A DNA stretch of 64,000 nucleotides from Mesorhizobium sp. L-2-11. Lineage in GTDB: Bacteria > Pseudomonadota > Alphaproteobacteria > Rhizobiales > Rhizobiaceae. Of the stretch, positions 34,569 through 44,323 are shown piece after piece. How positions within the stretch are numbered: the first letter of the stretch is position 1; each line of letters begins with the position of its first letter. The translations under genes and the position numbers were made by a program. The stretch lies in the NCBI RefSeq assembly GCF_016756595.1, contig NZ_AP023257.1, positions 6,154,001-6,218,000 on the forward strand, in the 5' to 3' direction. Below the pieces are notes generated by a model. The model did not search any database. It was not told the DNA's origin and was given only the letters and a program-made list of their open reading frames with translations.

Positions 34569-36786
34569 ACACAGCAAAATCGCCGCCGGTCACCAGGCCC
34601 GGTTGGCTGTCGTCTACCTGCGCCAGTCGAGCGCCTCGCAGGTGGAGAACAACCGTGAATCGACCGAGCGACAATACGGGCTGGCCGAGCGGGCGCGCGA
34701 GCTGGGTTGGCCGGACGAGCGTGTCCTGGTCATCGACGAGGACCTCGGCCTGTCCGGCGCAGGCAGCGTCATGCGCGCCGGCTTTGCCCGGCTGACCAGC
34801 GAGGTGGCGCTGGCCCGGGTCGGCATCGTGCTTGGCCTGGAGGTTTCGCGACTGGCGCGCAACAATGCCGACTGGCACCGGCTGATCGAGTTGGCGGGGC
34901 TGACCGATACGCTGATTGGCGATGCCGACGGAATCTACCACCCGGCCCTGTTCAACGATAGACTTTTGCTCGGTTTGAAAGGCGCCATGAGCGAGGCCGA
35001 ATTGCACGTCCTGCGCGCCCGCCTCGATGGCGGCATCCGCAACAAGGCAGCGCGCGGCGAATTGCGCCGCGGCCTACCGATCGGCTTCATCTGGGGGGAC
35101 GAAGACGGCGAGATCCTGATCCATCCCGACGAGGCCGTCGCCCATGCCATCCGCACCGTCTTTGCCCGCTTTGCCGAGCTCGGCTCGGCGCGCCGCGTGT
35201 GGCTGTGGTTCCGCGAGCAAGGAATGAAGTTCCCGCTGTGGCTTAATGCACGCACAGAGCTGCGCTGGGGCGAGGCCAGCTACCACGCCATTCACAGCGT
35301 GCTTGCCAATCCGGTCTATGCGGGCGCCTATGTCTATGGCAAGAATCGCCGAGAGACGGTGCTCGACGAAACCGGCGCGCGGCGCAAGCGGATGCGCAAG
35401 CTGCCGATGGAAGACTGGCAAGTGCTGATCAAGGACCACCACCAGGGCTATCTCGACTGGCCGACCTTCGAGGCCAATCGAGAGCGCATGGCGGCCAACA
35501 CCCAGCCCCGGACGCACGCCAAGGCGCAGGAACAGGCCGGTGGCGCCGCCAGAGAGGGCGGCGCCCTGCTGCAGGGCATTGCCCGTTGCGGCCATTGCGG
35601 GCGACGGCTGCACACCCATTATCGCGGCCGCACCGTGACGCCGGGCTACCATTGTCCCGGCAAGGTGGTCGTCGAGGGCAGAGGCGTCCATTGCCTCAAT
35701 GTTGGCGGCGGGCAGATCGATGAAGCCGTGGTGGCGGCCTTCCTGGAAGCGCTGGAGCCGGTGTGCCTGACCGCCACGCTCGAAGCGGCCGAGCGGCTGG
35801 AGAACGATCGCGAGGCGGCCCTCAAGCAATGGCGGCTCGACGTGGAGCGCGCCGTCTTCGTCGTCAACCGCGCCGAGCGCCGCTATTGCGCCGTCGATCC
35901 CGACAATCGCCTGGTCGCCCGCAGGCTCGAGCAGGAGTGGGAGGAGGCGCTGCGCGCACTGGAGGCGGCAAAGGCGGAACTGGCGCGGCGCGAGGAGCAG
36001 CGTCCGCGCGTCCTGTCGGCCACGGAGCGGGAAAAGCTGCTTGCCCTCGGGGCCGATCTGGCGAGCGTTTGGCACGCGCCCACCACCACGCCGCGTGACC
36101 GCAAGGAATTGCTGCGCACTCTCCTCGAGGAGGTCACCCTCCATATTGATCGCGGCGAGGCAGCGGCGCGTCTGGTGCTGCGCTGGAAGGGCGATGCTAC
36201 GAGCCGCCTCACCGTCGCCTTACCGCGCTCGCGACCGGCGACGGTTCGTACCGACGAAGATACGCTGGCGCTGCTGCGGCGGCTGGCACCGCATTACCCC
36301 GACGCCGTCATCGCCGGCGTCCTCAACCGCCAGGGTCGCCGAACGGCGTACGGCCACCGCTTCGATGCCAATCGCGTCGGCTATCTGCGCAACCACTGGA
36401 AGATTCCTGTCTGCAAGGCCAAGCCGCCGGCCGCCAACGGCGACATCGTCACCGTCCGTCAGGCCGCCGCCAGCCTCGGCGTGGCGCCGTCGACGCTCCA
36501 CCGCCACATCAACGACGGCCTGATCCAGGGCGAACAAATCACGCCCGGCGCGCCCTGGCGCATTCGCCTAACCCCGGAGCTCAAGGCCCGCTTCCTCACC
36601 ACACCCGGCCACGGCTTTGAACCGATCCGCGATGCCATGGACACCCTCGGGCTTTCCCGCCAAAGTTTGTTGCAGCGAATAAAACGCGGCGAACTGGACG
36701 CCGTCCATATCGTCCGCGGACAGAGAAAAGGTTTATGGATCAAGACCATAGATCACGATCCCACCCTCTTCGAACACACTTCATGA
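34561..36786 (+). CDS. Large serine recombinase
   Basis: A 741-residue integrase. The resolvase domain at the N-terminus has the catalytic Ser in VVYLRQSSASQVENN and the LGLEVSRLARNNADWHRL motif. A recombinase domain follows (NPVYAGAYVYGKNRRE), then a zinc ribbon (IARCGHCGRRLHTHY, YHCPG) and a coiled-coil stretch rich in Glu/Arg (about residues 400-480). The last 120 residues include an HTH (AAASLGVAPSTLHRHINDG). The protein is intact and should catalyse integration and excision of the element it sits in. It is the last gene, ending 30 bp before the right boundary. Confidence 0.92.
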   Translation: MTEHSKIAAGHQARLAVVYLRQSSASQVENNRESTERQYGLAERARELGWPDERVLVIDEDLGLSGAGSVMRAGFARLTSEVALARVGIVLGLEVSRLARNNADWHRLIELAGLTDTLIGDADGIYHPALFNDRLLLGLKGAMSEAELHVLRARLDGGIRNKAARGELRRGLPIGFIWGDEDGEILIHPDEAVAHAIRTVFARFAELGSARRVWLWFREQGMKFPLWLNARTELRWGEASYHAIHSVLANPVYAGAYVYGKNRRETVLDETGARRKRMRKLPMEDWQVLIKDHHQGYLDWPTFEANRERMAANTQPRTHAKAQEQAGGAAREGGALLQGIARCGHCGRRLHTHYRGRTVTPGYHCPGKVVVEGRGVHCLNVGGGQIDEAVVAAFLEALEPVCLTATLEAAERLENDREAALKQWRLDVERAVFVVNRAERRYCAVDPDNRLVARRLEQEWEEALRALEAAKAELARREEQRPRVLSATEREKLLALGADLASVWHAPTTTPRDRKELLRTLLEEVTLHIDRGEAAARLVLRWKGDATSRLTVALPRSRPATVRTDEDTLALLRRLAPHYPDAVIAGVLNRQGRRTAYGHRFDANRVGYLRNHWKIPVCKAKPPAANGDIVTVRQAAASLGVAPSTLHRHINDGLIQGEQITPGAPWRIRLTPELKARFLTTPGHGFEPIRDAMDTLGLSRQSLLQRIKRGELDAVHIVRGQRKGLWIKTIDHDPTLFEHTS

Positions 36787-36813
36787 ACCAGGGGGCATTA
36801 TGACAATGGATCC

Positions 36814-36816
36814 AAG
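36814..36816. repeat. 3-bp AAG crossover repeat, right boundary
   Basis: Second copy of the AAG at 34075-34077; the intron ORF resumes at 36817. Confidence 0.75.
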
Positions 36817-37454
36817 AACTGCTGGATATCAGCGTCCAGTATGAAGTTCACCTTTCGCTTTTCGATCCCGACCGCGAGTGCGTCCAGCGCATCGTGCTGG
36901 CCACGTCCGGGCCGGAAACCGTACGAGAACCCGAGGAAGTCTTCCTCGTAGATCGCGTTCAGCACCGCGACCGTCGCTCTTTGGACAATTTTGTCCTCAA
37001 GGGCGGCGATTGCGAGCGGGCGTTGGCGTCCGTCCGGCTTTGGTATGTACTGCCGCCGTGCGGGGCTTGCCCGGTATGCACCTCTTTGGAGCCTATCGCG
37101 CAGATTCTCGATCAGGGGATCAAGGTCCGCTTCGTAGGCTCGCCATGTCAGCCCGTCAACGCCGGGGGCTGCATCACGCCGTAGGGCGTAAAATGCCGTC
37201 CTCAACGTTTCGAGATTGAGATGGTGAAAGAGGCTGGTGAACCTCTCCTGCTTCCTAAGTCTTGCGACTTGCCGTATGCGTTCCAGCGCATGTGACACGC
37301 TTTCCCGGTCCTGTGCCCGGCGCGTGGTTTGCTGATCCGCATTTCCCTTGGTCGTTGCCCTTGGCTCCACTGACTCCGCAGCCGGTTCCCCGGCCTTGTT
37401 CGTCAGCTTCATAGCTACTACGGCAACGTCTGACTTCTCACGATCGTTCATCAT
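36817..37454 (-). pseudogene. ltrA: Group II intron reverse transcriptase/maturase, N-terminal part
   Basis: It encodes RT domains 0-2 (APGVDGLTW, RQYIPKPDGRQRPLAI, FSYGFRPGRGQHDAL, NFILDADIQ) from ATG at 37454. It is cut by the serine-recombinase element just before the RT-3 core. See 33237-34077 for the rest. Confidence 0.9.
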
Positions 37455-37821
37455 CGGCTCATGCTTTCGCTTTCCCGATGCGGACCAAGGAAGGTGATAC
37501 CGCCTTGGTCAATCGTGAGATCTCCCGGTTCCCGAACAAGGAATTTCCGCACATGCCAGGTTCTACGACCACGCCGAGTTGGTCGGGCACTCGCAATAAC
37601 GCGCCCTACCATGTTGCCTTCCGGAGCATCCACGCCGTCGGCACTCGAGATTAGGTCCCTTACGCGGCTCAATGGCTGGCCTATGCTTTCTCCTACCGAC
37701 GCTTCACCGACGACCTCGCGGGCGTCGGCGCACGGCTCGGAGCCAAGGTGGATTGCTACTCCTTCACTGAAATGGACTTTCACCATTCTATTCCTTGCCG
37801 GTTTCTCCGGCGCTCGGACAC

Positions 37822-38286
37822 GGGACCGACGGCCCCCGACGAGGAGTGCCGCTTTCCCGGCTAGGGATCGTCACCTACCTGGGCCGAAACACCTTTGAGG
37901 TTCGGTGGCGGCAGCCGTGGAGCCCGTCCCGCATAGGGAGCCATGCAAAATAAGGACTTCGCTTCATGTGGGCATCTATGGGTCATTTATTGGGTAAAGC
38001 CGTTACGCAAAATGGCAGAGGTGGGGAACGGTCACCCCGCCGCTTCCGAACCTGATGTCTGGACCGGAAAGGCTTCGGCCGACGTCTGGGGCCGTTGAGG
38101 TGGAAGCGGGCGAAAACCCCTCGAGGCTCGCGGCGCTGAACATCGAGCCGCATGAAGAAGCCGGATGTAGTCAGCGGTTGTTACCATCAACCGGATCCAG
38201 CTACTTGTTGCATCGGGCGCTCTTATACGTCCGCATATTGGGTCAGCTTGACACCGCAGAAGCGCACAGTGTCTCCCAGTGTTTTA
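37822..38286. other. No recognised gene
   Basis: About 465 bp between the presumed 5' end of the group II intron and the end of nodS. No coding sequence recognised. Confidence 0.45.
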
Positions 38287-38892
38287 TCAGGCAGCGGAAA
38301 TCGGCTTTCGGAAGAGAGCCAGCAGGCAGTCTTCATTGATCGACGCGCCCCGGCACTCGATGCACTCGATCTCGGTCAACGATTCCTTCAGCATGGCGAT
38401 GGTGGTCTCTGAACCAGCAGCGTGCCCCCAGCGTTGGCAATTGGCGTCACGTGCCGACCCGAAAACCAGCTGCCCGCCTGGCGCAAGCAGACCTACCAGG
38501 TTGCGGACTGCCGCGCGGATCTGAACGAGGTCTCCGACGTAGTAAAGAACCTCCGCAACGACGATCAGGTCGAACAGCTCATCACTCGAAAACTGTTGAA
38601 CATCGGAAATTATCCAGCTGATGTGCGGCGTCTCCTTCATGCGTAAACGTGCTCGGGTAATCGCTGGCTCCACGACATCGATCACAGTGAGCCGCTGGCA
38701 AATGGGGGCTAGCCGCTCCGTAAAAGCGCCGGCAGCGCACCCGACTTCGAGCGCATTCGCGACTCGACCTTGCGCAAGTGACAACCGGAGAATTTGGGTG
38801 TGGCGCTCCCGCTCGAACGGGTTGCCATCGAGCCGCCATGGATCGTCTGCGGCCATTTCTCGATTCAGCAGTTCATGATCGATTTGGGTCAA
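38287..38892 (-). CDS. nodS: NodS, SAM-dependent N-methyltransferase of Nod factor
   Basis: A 201-residue class I methyltransferase. The SAM-binding motif is ALEVGCAAGAFTERLA near residue 45, followed by LTVIDVVEPAI and LIVVAEVLYYVGDL. The NodS-type start MTQIDHELLNREMAADDPWR is conserved. It N-methylates the non-reducing glucosamine of the Nod factor. It is a single gene behind a nod box 120 bp upstream; nodU, its neighbour in other rhizobia, is absent. Confidence 0.9.
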   Translation of the reverse strand: MTQIDHELLNREMAADDPWRLDGNPFERERHTQILRLSLAQGRVANALEVGCAAGAFTERLAPICQRLTVIDVVEPAITRARLRMKETPHISWIISDVQQFSSDELFDLIVVAEVLYYVGDLVQIRAAVRNLVGLLAPGGQLVFGSARDANCQRWGHAAGSETTIAMLKESLTEIECIECRGASINEDCLLALFRKPISAA

Positions 38893-39013
38893 ATTCGCAC
38901 CTAGCTAAGGCAGCAATCACCGGCGCTGCAAATGCCGTCAGATGTCGGTAGGGTCGGGACCGTACTGCGGGCCGAGGCAGTTGATTTCGGTCACGCTCCT
39001 AATTGGGTCCGCA

Positions 39014-39061
39014 GGATTGGCAAAATTGATTGTTTGGATGACAACCATCCACGCAGTGAAC
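39014..39061 (-). promoter_or_regulatory. nod box (toward nodS)
   Basis: The minus strand reads CACTGCGTGGATG, GTCATCCAAACAATC and AATTTTGCCAATCC. The 5' end is weaker than in the other boxes, but the inner NodD contacts are kept. Confidence 0.88.
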
Positions 39062-39263
39062 ACATCGAAGGCGGAATTGGGCGTGGATTCGCACACACAC
39101 GGCGATTGACACGTTGACGATCCGCGATGGAAGAGGCTCGCGGCATTCAGCAGCCCCGTCTTCATCAAGCTGATCCCGCGCAGCCGCGACCGCTCCCATC
39201 GAACCACACGCGCCCGCCTGCTACGACGCCGCACGCTGATGCTGAGACTATGGTGACTGGGGT

Positions 39264-40445
39264 TTACCGCCTCAGCACGGCCGCAATGCCATGACGGACA
39301 AAGGGAAGATGTTGGCCGAGGCGCAGCCCCACATGCCTTGCAAGCCGTGCCGCCGGATGCTCGCTTGAGTAGAGTCCGACGAGGATATTCGTAGCATGGT
39401 AGAGCGGCGCCGCCGACAGGCGCAGTCGGCTTTCATATCTGTGGAGCATGTCGGGGTCGGCAATGTCGCGACGGTCGCGCCATGCGGTCTCTATACCCCG
39501 GGCGAGCTGCTTCTGGCCGCCAAGGCCGATGTTGAAGCCATGCGCGGTCACCGGGTGCATGCCAATGGCAGCGTCGCCGATCAATGCGAAGCTCGGCGCC
39601 CGGAACCTGTGCGCCCAGGTCGTGGCCAACGGATAGATATAGCGTTGGCTTGCCAGGCTCATGTTGCCGAGGCGCCCTCGACAGCGCTTTGTCAACTCCC
39701 TCAGGAACAACTCGTCGTCGAGGGCAAGCAGTCCGTCGGCCTCGTTTGAGGGCAAAGTCAAAAGCAGCGACGACACGCCTGGCGCGAGGGGCAACATCGC
39801 CACCGTCTGATGGTGATCGAACCATTCGATCGCGATCTGGTGGTGGGGGCGCTCGTGCCTCACCCGGCAAATCAGCATCGAGTTGCCAAGCCGATTGATA
39901 TCGGCGCCAATGCCGAGCAGATTGCGGGTGGCGGAAAAACGCGAATCGGCTGCAACGAGAAGGCGAGCGCTCAGCTGCCTGCCATTGGAGAGCGTTATCA
40001 CTGCTCCTTGACGGCTGTTTGTTGCACGCACGACCGAGTGGCCGCACAGCAGCCGGGCATGGCCCCGCAAGCGGATGATCTTGAACAGGGCATCGCGGAT
40101 CTGGCAATTCGGGACCAGAACGCCCAGTGGTTCCGCGGATCCGGCGGGGGCATCGAAACACAACGCAAACGGGCTCGATCCGTTGAGGACGCGTGCGCCT
40201 TGAAGCGGTGACTTGTCCGAAGCGGAGATAACATCCCAGGCTCCGAGCTCGCGAAGGATTCCAATCGAGGCGTGGGTGAGCGCGATCTCGCGGCCGTCGA
40301 AAGCCGGACTTGCCAGTCTTTCCAGGGCCTGCCCTTCCACAACCGCCAGTTTGAGCTGGCTATAGGCAAGCGATGCGGCGAAGGAAAGTCCGACCGGCCC
40401 GGCGCCCACGACAATAATGTCGAAGCTGTCGTCACAGCCGGCCAT
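39264..40445 (-). CDS. FAD-dependent UbiH/UbiF-family hydroxylase
   Basis: A 393-residue flavoprotein monooxygenase. It has the N-terminal dinucleotide fold DIIVVGAGPVGLSFAASLA, a DG-like region around LLVAADSRFSATR and the FAD-binding FALIGDAAIGMHPVTAHGFN near residue 300. This is the Ubi hydroxylase family that oxidises quinone precursors, but other aromatic substrates are possible. It is not part of the core Nod-factor pathway and has no obvious partner. Confidence 0.8.
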   Translation of the reverse strand: MAGCDDSFDIIVVGAGPVGLSFAASLAYSQLKLAVVEGQALERLASPAFDGREIALTHASIGILRELGAWDVISASDKSPLQGARVLNGSSPFALCFDAPAGSAEPLGVLVPNCQIRDALFKIIRLRGHARLLCGHSVVRATNSRQGAVITLSNGRQLSARLLVAADSRFSATRNLLGIGADINRLGNSMLICRVRHERPHHQIAIEWFDHHQTVAMLPLAPGVSSLLLTLPSNEADGLLALDDELFLRELTKRCRGRLGNMSLASQRYIYPLATTWAHRFRAPSFALIGDAAIGMHPVTAHGFNIGLGGQKQLARGIETAWRDRRDIADPDMLHRYESRLRLSAAPLYHATNILVGLYSSEHPAARLARHVGLRLGQHLPFVRHGIAAVLRR

Positions 40446-40865
40446 CAGCGTGCCGCCAGCGCGTCGGTTCTCTTCGTGAGATGTTGGGGGAGTCGAGCCG
40501 CAGGTCGTGCATCGATTGCGCTGTGATCTATTGCCCGCATCGCCTCAAGCGCGGTTCTCACGTCGGTTCCTGGCTGGTGAAGCGTCATTTGCCTGCTGTA
40601 TGATCTGGATTGTCAAGATGATGGGAGCGACGACCAGGCTGTCGGTCAGCCCATGCGTTTTCCCGTGAAGGACTGGGCGATCAAACCACGCCGACAAGGG
40701 CGTGGCCTTGATCTGGGTCAGTCGAGGCCCAACCGGCGTCAGATGACGTCGATCCAATCCAGTCATGCGCCAGCTGACCCCATGACGACGCCATGGCACC
40801 AGCCAGCCCAAGGGAGAACCAGGCGTCTGATCTGGGGAAGGCTGTTTTAAGGACTTTTTGCGAGA
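40446..40865. other. No recognised gene
   Basis: About 420 bp between two minus-strand enzyme genes with only short unsupported frames. Confidence 0.45.
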
Positions 40866-41840
40866 TCAGCGAATAACCGGCTCGCCATGGAAGCGCCGGC
40901 GCGAGGGCGGCGAGACGCCGAAGCCGACTTCCATCATCAGCCGTGGCGTGCGCGAAGGCACGGTGCCCATATGGAAGCCGAACGGATCCTCGACGAAACC
41001 GAGACCGGCTTCGCCGGTCAGCGTGACGGGACTGTCATCGCCATAGACCTTGAGAACCTCCTGCGCCGGATGGCCGACAAGCAGCGTGAGCTGATGCTTG
41101 ATGGCGCGGCGGTTATGACTGCCACGGACATAAACATGCGGGCCGGTGCCCTCGTCGACCGGCGTCAGGTAGAAGAAGAATTTCAGCATCCGCCAGTCAT
41201 CGAGATCGAAATGATACTTGCCGAGCGAGGCACGGTTCTTGTCGGCGTCGGAAGCCTCGCTGGTCGGGAAGCTCCACCACACGCGTGTGGTGATCAATTT
41301 CGCCTCAGCGCCCAGATAATGCGCGGCGATGTCGAGCAGCAGCGGATCGTTCTGGATGGCGACCGCTGCCTTGCAGCCGAGGATGTGTTCGAAAAAGTGG
41401 CCGCTGAGCAAGGGGCGGCCGAAACGCTTCTCGGCCTCGGCATGGTCCTCAGCCATGAATTCGAGACGGCGATCGAAATTGCCGAAACAAGGCGTGTAGC
41501 GGGCGAAGGCGGCGATCTCCTTATGGATGGAAGTCGGCAGGACGAGCCCGCAAAACAGCCCGTCCGACCGCAGCGCCTCGACAATTTCCTGGCGATCGAC
41601 GCCGGCAAACATGGTGTCGTGGGCTTTTTGCGACACGCGAACCGGCTTTGCCCCACGCCAGTGCATCCGGCGCGCCGGCATGGTGCGGGCGAGCACGAAC
41701 ATCGGCAGCCATGCCGGGTTCTCGCGAATGTCCGACAGATAGGTCGGAATGCACACGGCGATGCGGCGCAGCACGCCGCCGTTTCGCGCGATGGCCTCGA
41801 GACTGGTGGCGCCGGATTTGTCAGGGCTCGAAAGGGTCAT
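40866..41840 (-). CDS. Phytanoyl-CoA dioxygenase-like (2-oxoglutarate/Fe) protein
   Basis: A 324-residue protein. The HxD iron motif is in KYHFDLDDWRMLKFFFYLTP and the distal His in VYVRGSHNRRAIKHQ, as in PhyH-type oxygenases, with a conserved WWSFPTSE segment before it. No signal peptide. The substrate is unknown; related proteins hydroxylate lipids or secondary metabolites. It stands alone on the minus strand, 240 bp past the end of the parB-like gene. Confidence 0.65.
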   Translation of the reverse strand: MTLSSPDKSGATSLEAIARNGGVLRRIAVCIPTYLSDIRENPAWLPMFVLARTMPARRMHWRGAKPVRVSQKAHDTMFAGVDRQEIVEALRSDGLFCGLVLPTSIHKEIAAFARYTPCFGNFDRRLEFMAEDHAEAEKRFGRPLLSGHFFEHILGCKAAVAIQNDPLLLDIAAHYLGAEAKLITTRVWWSFPTSEASDADKNRASLGKYHFDLDDWRMLKFFFYLTPVDEGTGPHVYVRGSHNRRAIKHQLTLLVGHPAQEVLKVYGDDSPVTLTGEAGLGFVEDPFGFHMGTVPSRTPRLMMEVGFGVSPPSRRRFHGEPVIR

Positions 41841-42081
41841 GAAGGTCCTCAGCTATGAATGCAATATGATATCGACGAAGCATCGGTTCTCACTGCCTCG
41901 CCGCTGGTCCAAGCCCGATTCCCGCAACGGAAGGACGTGTAGGCGCGCGTCGGTTTTTGTGCAATGCACAATAGCCTTGCGCGTGGCAAATCTGTTCGGA
42001 TCGCCGTGCGCATCAGCCAATATCCAGCGGCAGGCAAACGAGGCGGCGGCACTTGAAAAGAGCCGCCGCCCGGCTTGGCAG

Positions 42082-43812
42082 CTATTGGCGGACGAACAGC
42101 GGCTGGACGCTCGCCCATTGATCGGCGGTGCGGAAGCCGCCGCGTTTCGTGTAGCTTTCGACCGGGAATTTCATCCAGTTGGGCAGCCAGTTGTCGATCT
42201 TCTCGCGGCCGTTCTCGCCCGACAGGCAATCGCGGATGATCTTCTTTTGCGTCTTGACCTTCTCGGCGACATTGCCGTCGGCGACAGGCTTGCCGGCGAG
42301 GTCGGCCAGCATTGCATTGGCGATCTCCCTGTCGCGCAGCAGGTCGAAGAAGGCGTCGTCCGCTTGCCACCACGCGCCCATGTCGATGCCCAGATGGTTG
42401 CCGAGGGCCTCGACGACGGCGCTGCCGGCTTCGAGCGTCTCGGCCATGACAAGGCCGAGAACGCGCATGACGTCGTCGTCGCAAAGTGCCAGCAAACGGG
42501 CAAAGACTGCGGCAAGCGCAAAGGCGTCGCCATTGCCGCCGGCTATCGCACCCTCCTCGTCCGGCGCACCGAGCAGGGCAAGAACTTCGCGCCGTTTTTC
42601 GGCGAATGCGGCTTCGGCCTTGCAGGCTGCGATGCTTGCCGCCACCGCTTCATTGGCGGTGCGCTGCGGCTCGACACGCACCTGCCACAGGCCCGAACCT
42701 GTGACGGCATGCGCCACCATCAGGCGCAGCGCGACACAAGGATGGTCGAGCATGGCGGTACGCACGGCACCGTGGCGGTGCAGATCGACATAGTTCTGCA
42801 TCGGCCCGGTGAGTTCCGGTCGCGACGGCTTGGCGGGGGTTTCTTCGTGCGCGCCGCCCTCGCCTTGCGCGCGGGCGCGGCGGGCTTCCTTGCGCGACAG
42901 CCAGCCCTCGTGGCATTCGACCGCGCCGCGATGCGAGACTGAGATGAAGACCTTGCCGCCCTTCTTCCTCGGCGTCTTTTCGTGGTCCCATGACTGGAAA
43001 TGCTGGCCCGGTTCCAGCACGGCCACCTCGGGCCAGCCGGCTTCCAGATAGGCATCGCGTTTGGCGGCAATCGCCTCGTTCTGCTTTTGCCAGAACAGGT
43101 CGGCATCGGCGAAATAGCTGTCCTCGCCGAACAGGTCGCAGACGATCAGGCCCGGATAGTCCTCGATGGGGAACAGCGCCACCTTGGTGGAAATCGACTG
43201 GCCGCCGAACAGCCATTGCTTCAACTGGTGGCCGCGCGGCGCGTATTGCTCGGGATCGGCATAAAGCGCCAGCCAATCCTTCTGCTGCGCCTTGGAGGCC
43301 ATGGTCAGATGGCGCGCCGTCTCGGCGTCGATGTCGGCGCGCCGATAGGCCTCGCGGATCTTGGGCAGAAGATCGCCGAGCGCCAGAATGCGTTTGACCA
43401 GAAGCTCGGTGACGCCGAAGGTTGCAGCGATATCTGGAATGGTGCGGCCTTCCCTCATCAGCCGCGAAAACGTCTCCCACTGCGACACCTCGTCGGGATC
43501 GAGCCGGGCGAAGTTTTCGATCAGCGAGGCCTCGAGCGCGTCGGCGTCGTCGCCGTCTTCCATGATGGCGCAGGGCAAGGCATTGCCCTGGCCGCGCTCG
43601 TCGGCGAGCGATTTGGCGGCGAAATAGCGGCGCCGGCCGGCGACGATCTCGAAGCTTTCCGGCGTGCCGTTGGGCCGCACCAAAAGCGGCACCAGGACGC
43701 CGCGCGCGCGAACCGACGGCAGGATGTCCGACACGTCGGGCGCGCGTTTGGAATGGCGCATGTTGAGCGCCGAAATGTTGAGCTTATCAAGCGGAATGTG
43801 GGCAAGTTGCAT
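42082..43812 (-). CDS. ParB/RepB/Spo0J-family nuclease-domain protein (plasmid/ICE type)
   Basis: About 576 residues from ATG at 43812. The N-terminal ParB domain includes NMRHSKRAPDVSDILPSVRA, EIVAGRRRYFAAKSL and LIENFARLDPDEVSQW (box II and HTH). The long C-terminal half is typical of alpha-proteobacterial accessory ParB proteins. They accompany DUF2958, ArdC and DUF736 genes on plasmids and ICEs and are thought to help maintain the element; the role here is inferred. A decayed duplicate of its 3' end lies at 12405-12480. Confidence 0.85.
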   Translation of the reverse strand: MQLAHIPLDKLNISALNMRHSKRAPDVSDILPSVRARGVLVPLLVRPNGTPESFEIVAGRRRYFAAKSLADERGQGNALPCAIMEDGDDADALEASLIENFARLDPDEVSQWETFSRLMREGRTIPDIAATFGVTELLVKRILALGDLLPKIREAYRRADIDAETARHLTMASKAQQKDWLALYADPEQYAPRGHQLKQWLFGGQSISTKVALFPIEDYPGLIVCDLFGEDSYFADADLFWQKQNEAIAAKRDAYLEAGWPEVAVLEPGQHFQSWDHEKTPRKKGGKVFISVSHRGAVECHEGWLSRKEARRARAQGEGGAHEETPAKPSRPELTGPMQNYVDLHRHGAVRTAMLDHPCVALRLMVAHAVTGSGLWQVRVEPQRTANEAVAASIAACKAEAAFAEKRREVLALLGAPDEEGAIAGGNGDAFALAAVFARLLALCDDDVMRVLGLVMAETLEAGSAVVEALGNHLGIDMGAWWQADDAFFDLLRDREIANAMLADLAGKPVADGNVAEKVKTQKKIIRDCLSGENGREKIDNWLPNWMKFPVESYTKRGGFRTADQWASVQPLFVRQ

Positions 43813-43890
43813 GGTTTGTCTCCTTCGTTGCGGGGTGGGATTGCCCCGCCGCAGAGGCTGCAAGCCGGCGCGGCGGGACGGTTTTCGCGC

Positions 43891-44310
43891 CTAGCGGCGC
43901 GTCTGTTCCGCCGTGTCGGGCGGAAGCTTGGAATGGGCGTTGCCAAGGGCCTCTGCCGCCTGTCGCAGCAGCCGGTCGGCTTCGGTGATGTGGCCGGCGC
44001 TGCACGCTGCCTGGGCGTAGACGGAGAGCGGAAAGCGCGGCTTGAAGCAGAGGTCGCGCTCGATGCCGAGGCCAAGCCGCCCCTTGACGCTTGCAAGCTC
44101 GGCAAGACTGACGCTGCCGAGTTCGGGGAAGCCGAAGCCGAGGTCGCAAAGGCCGAAAAGGGTGTCGCCGTCGGCGTCGAGTTCGGTGAGAAGCCAGGTC
44201 GCTGGGCCGGTAGGATCGAACAGTTTGACCACCGGGACATGGTCGGTTTCGGTGTCGGTTGCGCCATTGGCGAGCAGCAGGGCGCAAAGCTCGTCGGTGA
44301 TCAGGATCAT
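43891..44310 (-). CDS. DUF2958 family protein
   Basis: A 139-residue protein from ATG at 44310. DUF2958 pattern: MILITDELCALLLANG, VPVVKLFDPTGPATWLLTEL, LFGLCDLGFGFPELG and LERDLCFKP-like end. The function is unknown. It sits 78 bp upstream of the parB-like gene in a leftward run ardC, small ORF, DUF2958, parB that is common on rhizobial mobile DNA. In this window the run is cut off from the ardC promoter by the element at 44823-53630. Confidence 0.85.
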   Translation of the reverse strand: MILITDELCALLLANGATDTETDHVPVVKLFDPTGPATWLLTELDADGDTLFGLCDLGFGFPELGSVSLAELASVKGRLGLGIERDLCFKPRFPLSVYAQAACSAGHITEADRLLRQAAEALGNAHSKLPPDTAEQTRR

Positions 44311-44323
44311 GGGAAAACTCCTC

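Larger units (their letters stand above)
34078..36816 (+). mobile_element. Serine-recombinase mobile element (2739 bp) inserted in intron RT gene
   Basis: Bounded by AAG at both sides, it carries three overlapping rightward genes: a DUF5372-like protein, a small protein and a large serine recombinase. Deletion in silico restores the reverse-transcriptase frame exactly. It has no transposase-type inverted repeats, as expected for serine integrases. Confidence 0.85.
33165..37821 (-). mobile_element. Group II intron, split by a serine-recombinase element
   Basis: The minus strand carries a domain V sequence near 33180-33240 (GAGCCGTATGCGGGAA...CGTACGG) followed by a domain VI hairpin (GCTCAGCAATGAGC), an intron reverse-transcriptase ORF, and upstream RNA-like sequence back to about 37821 (GTGTCCGAGC). 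Without the 2739-bp insertion the intron is about 1.9 kb, the normal size. The 3' end is placed within a few bases; the 5' end is approximate. Confidence 0.75.

Noticed and set aside
38287-39263. nodU next to nodS
   Set aside because: No carbamoyltransferase sequence is present on either side; only NolO at 26279 belongs to that family.
40887-41858. Plus-strand open frame of 323 codons
   Set aside because: Antisense to the PhyH-like gene, which has the HxD...H metal motif.
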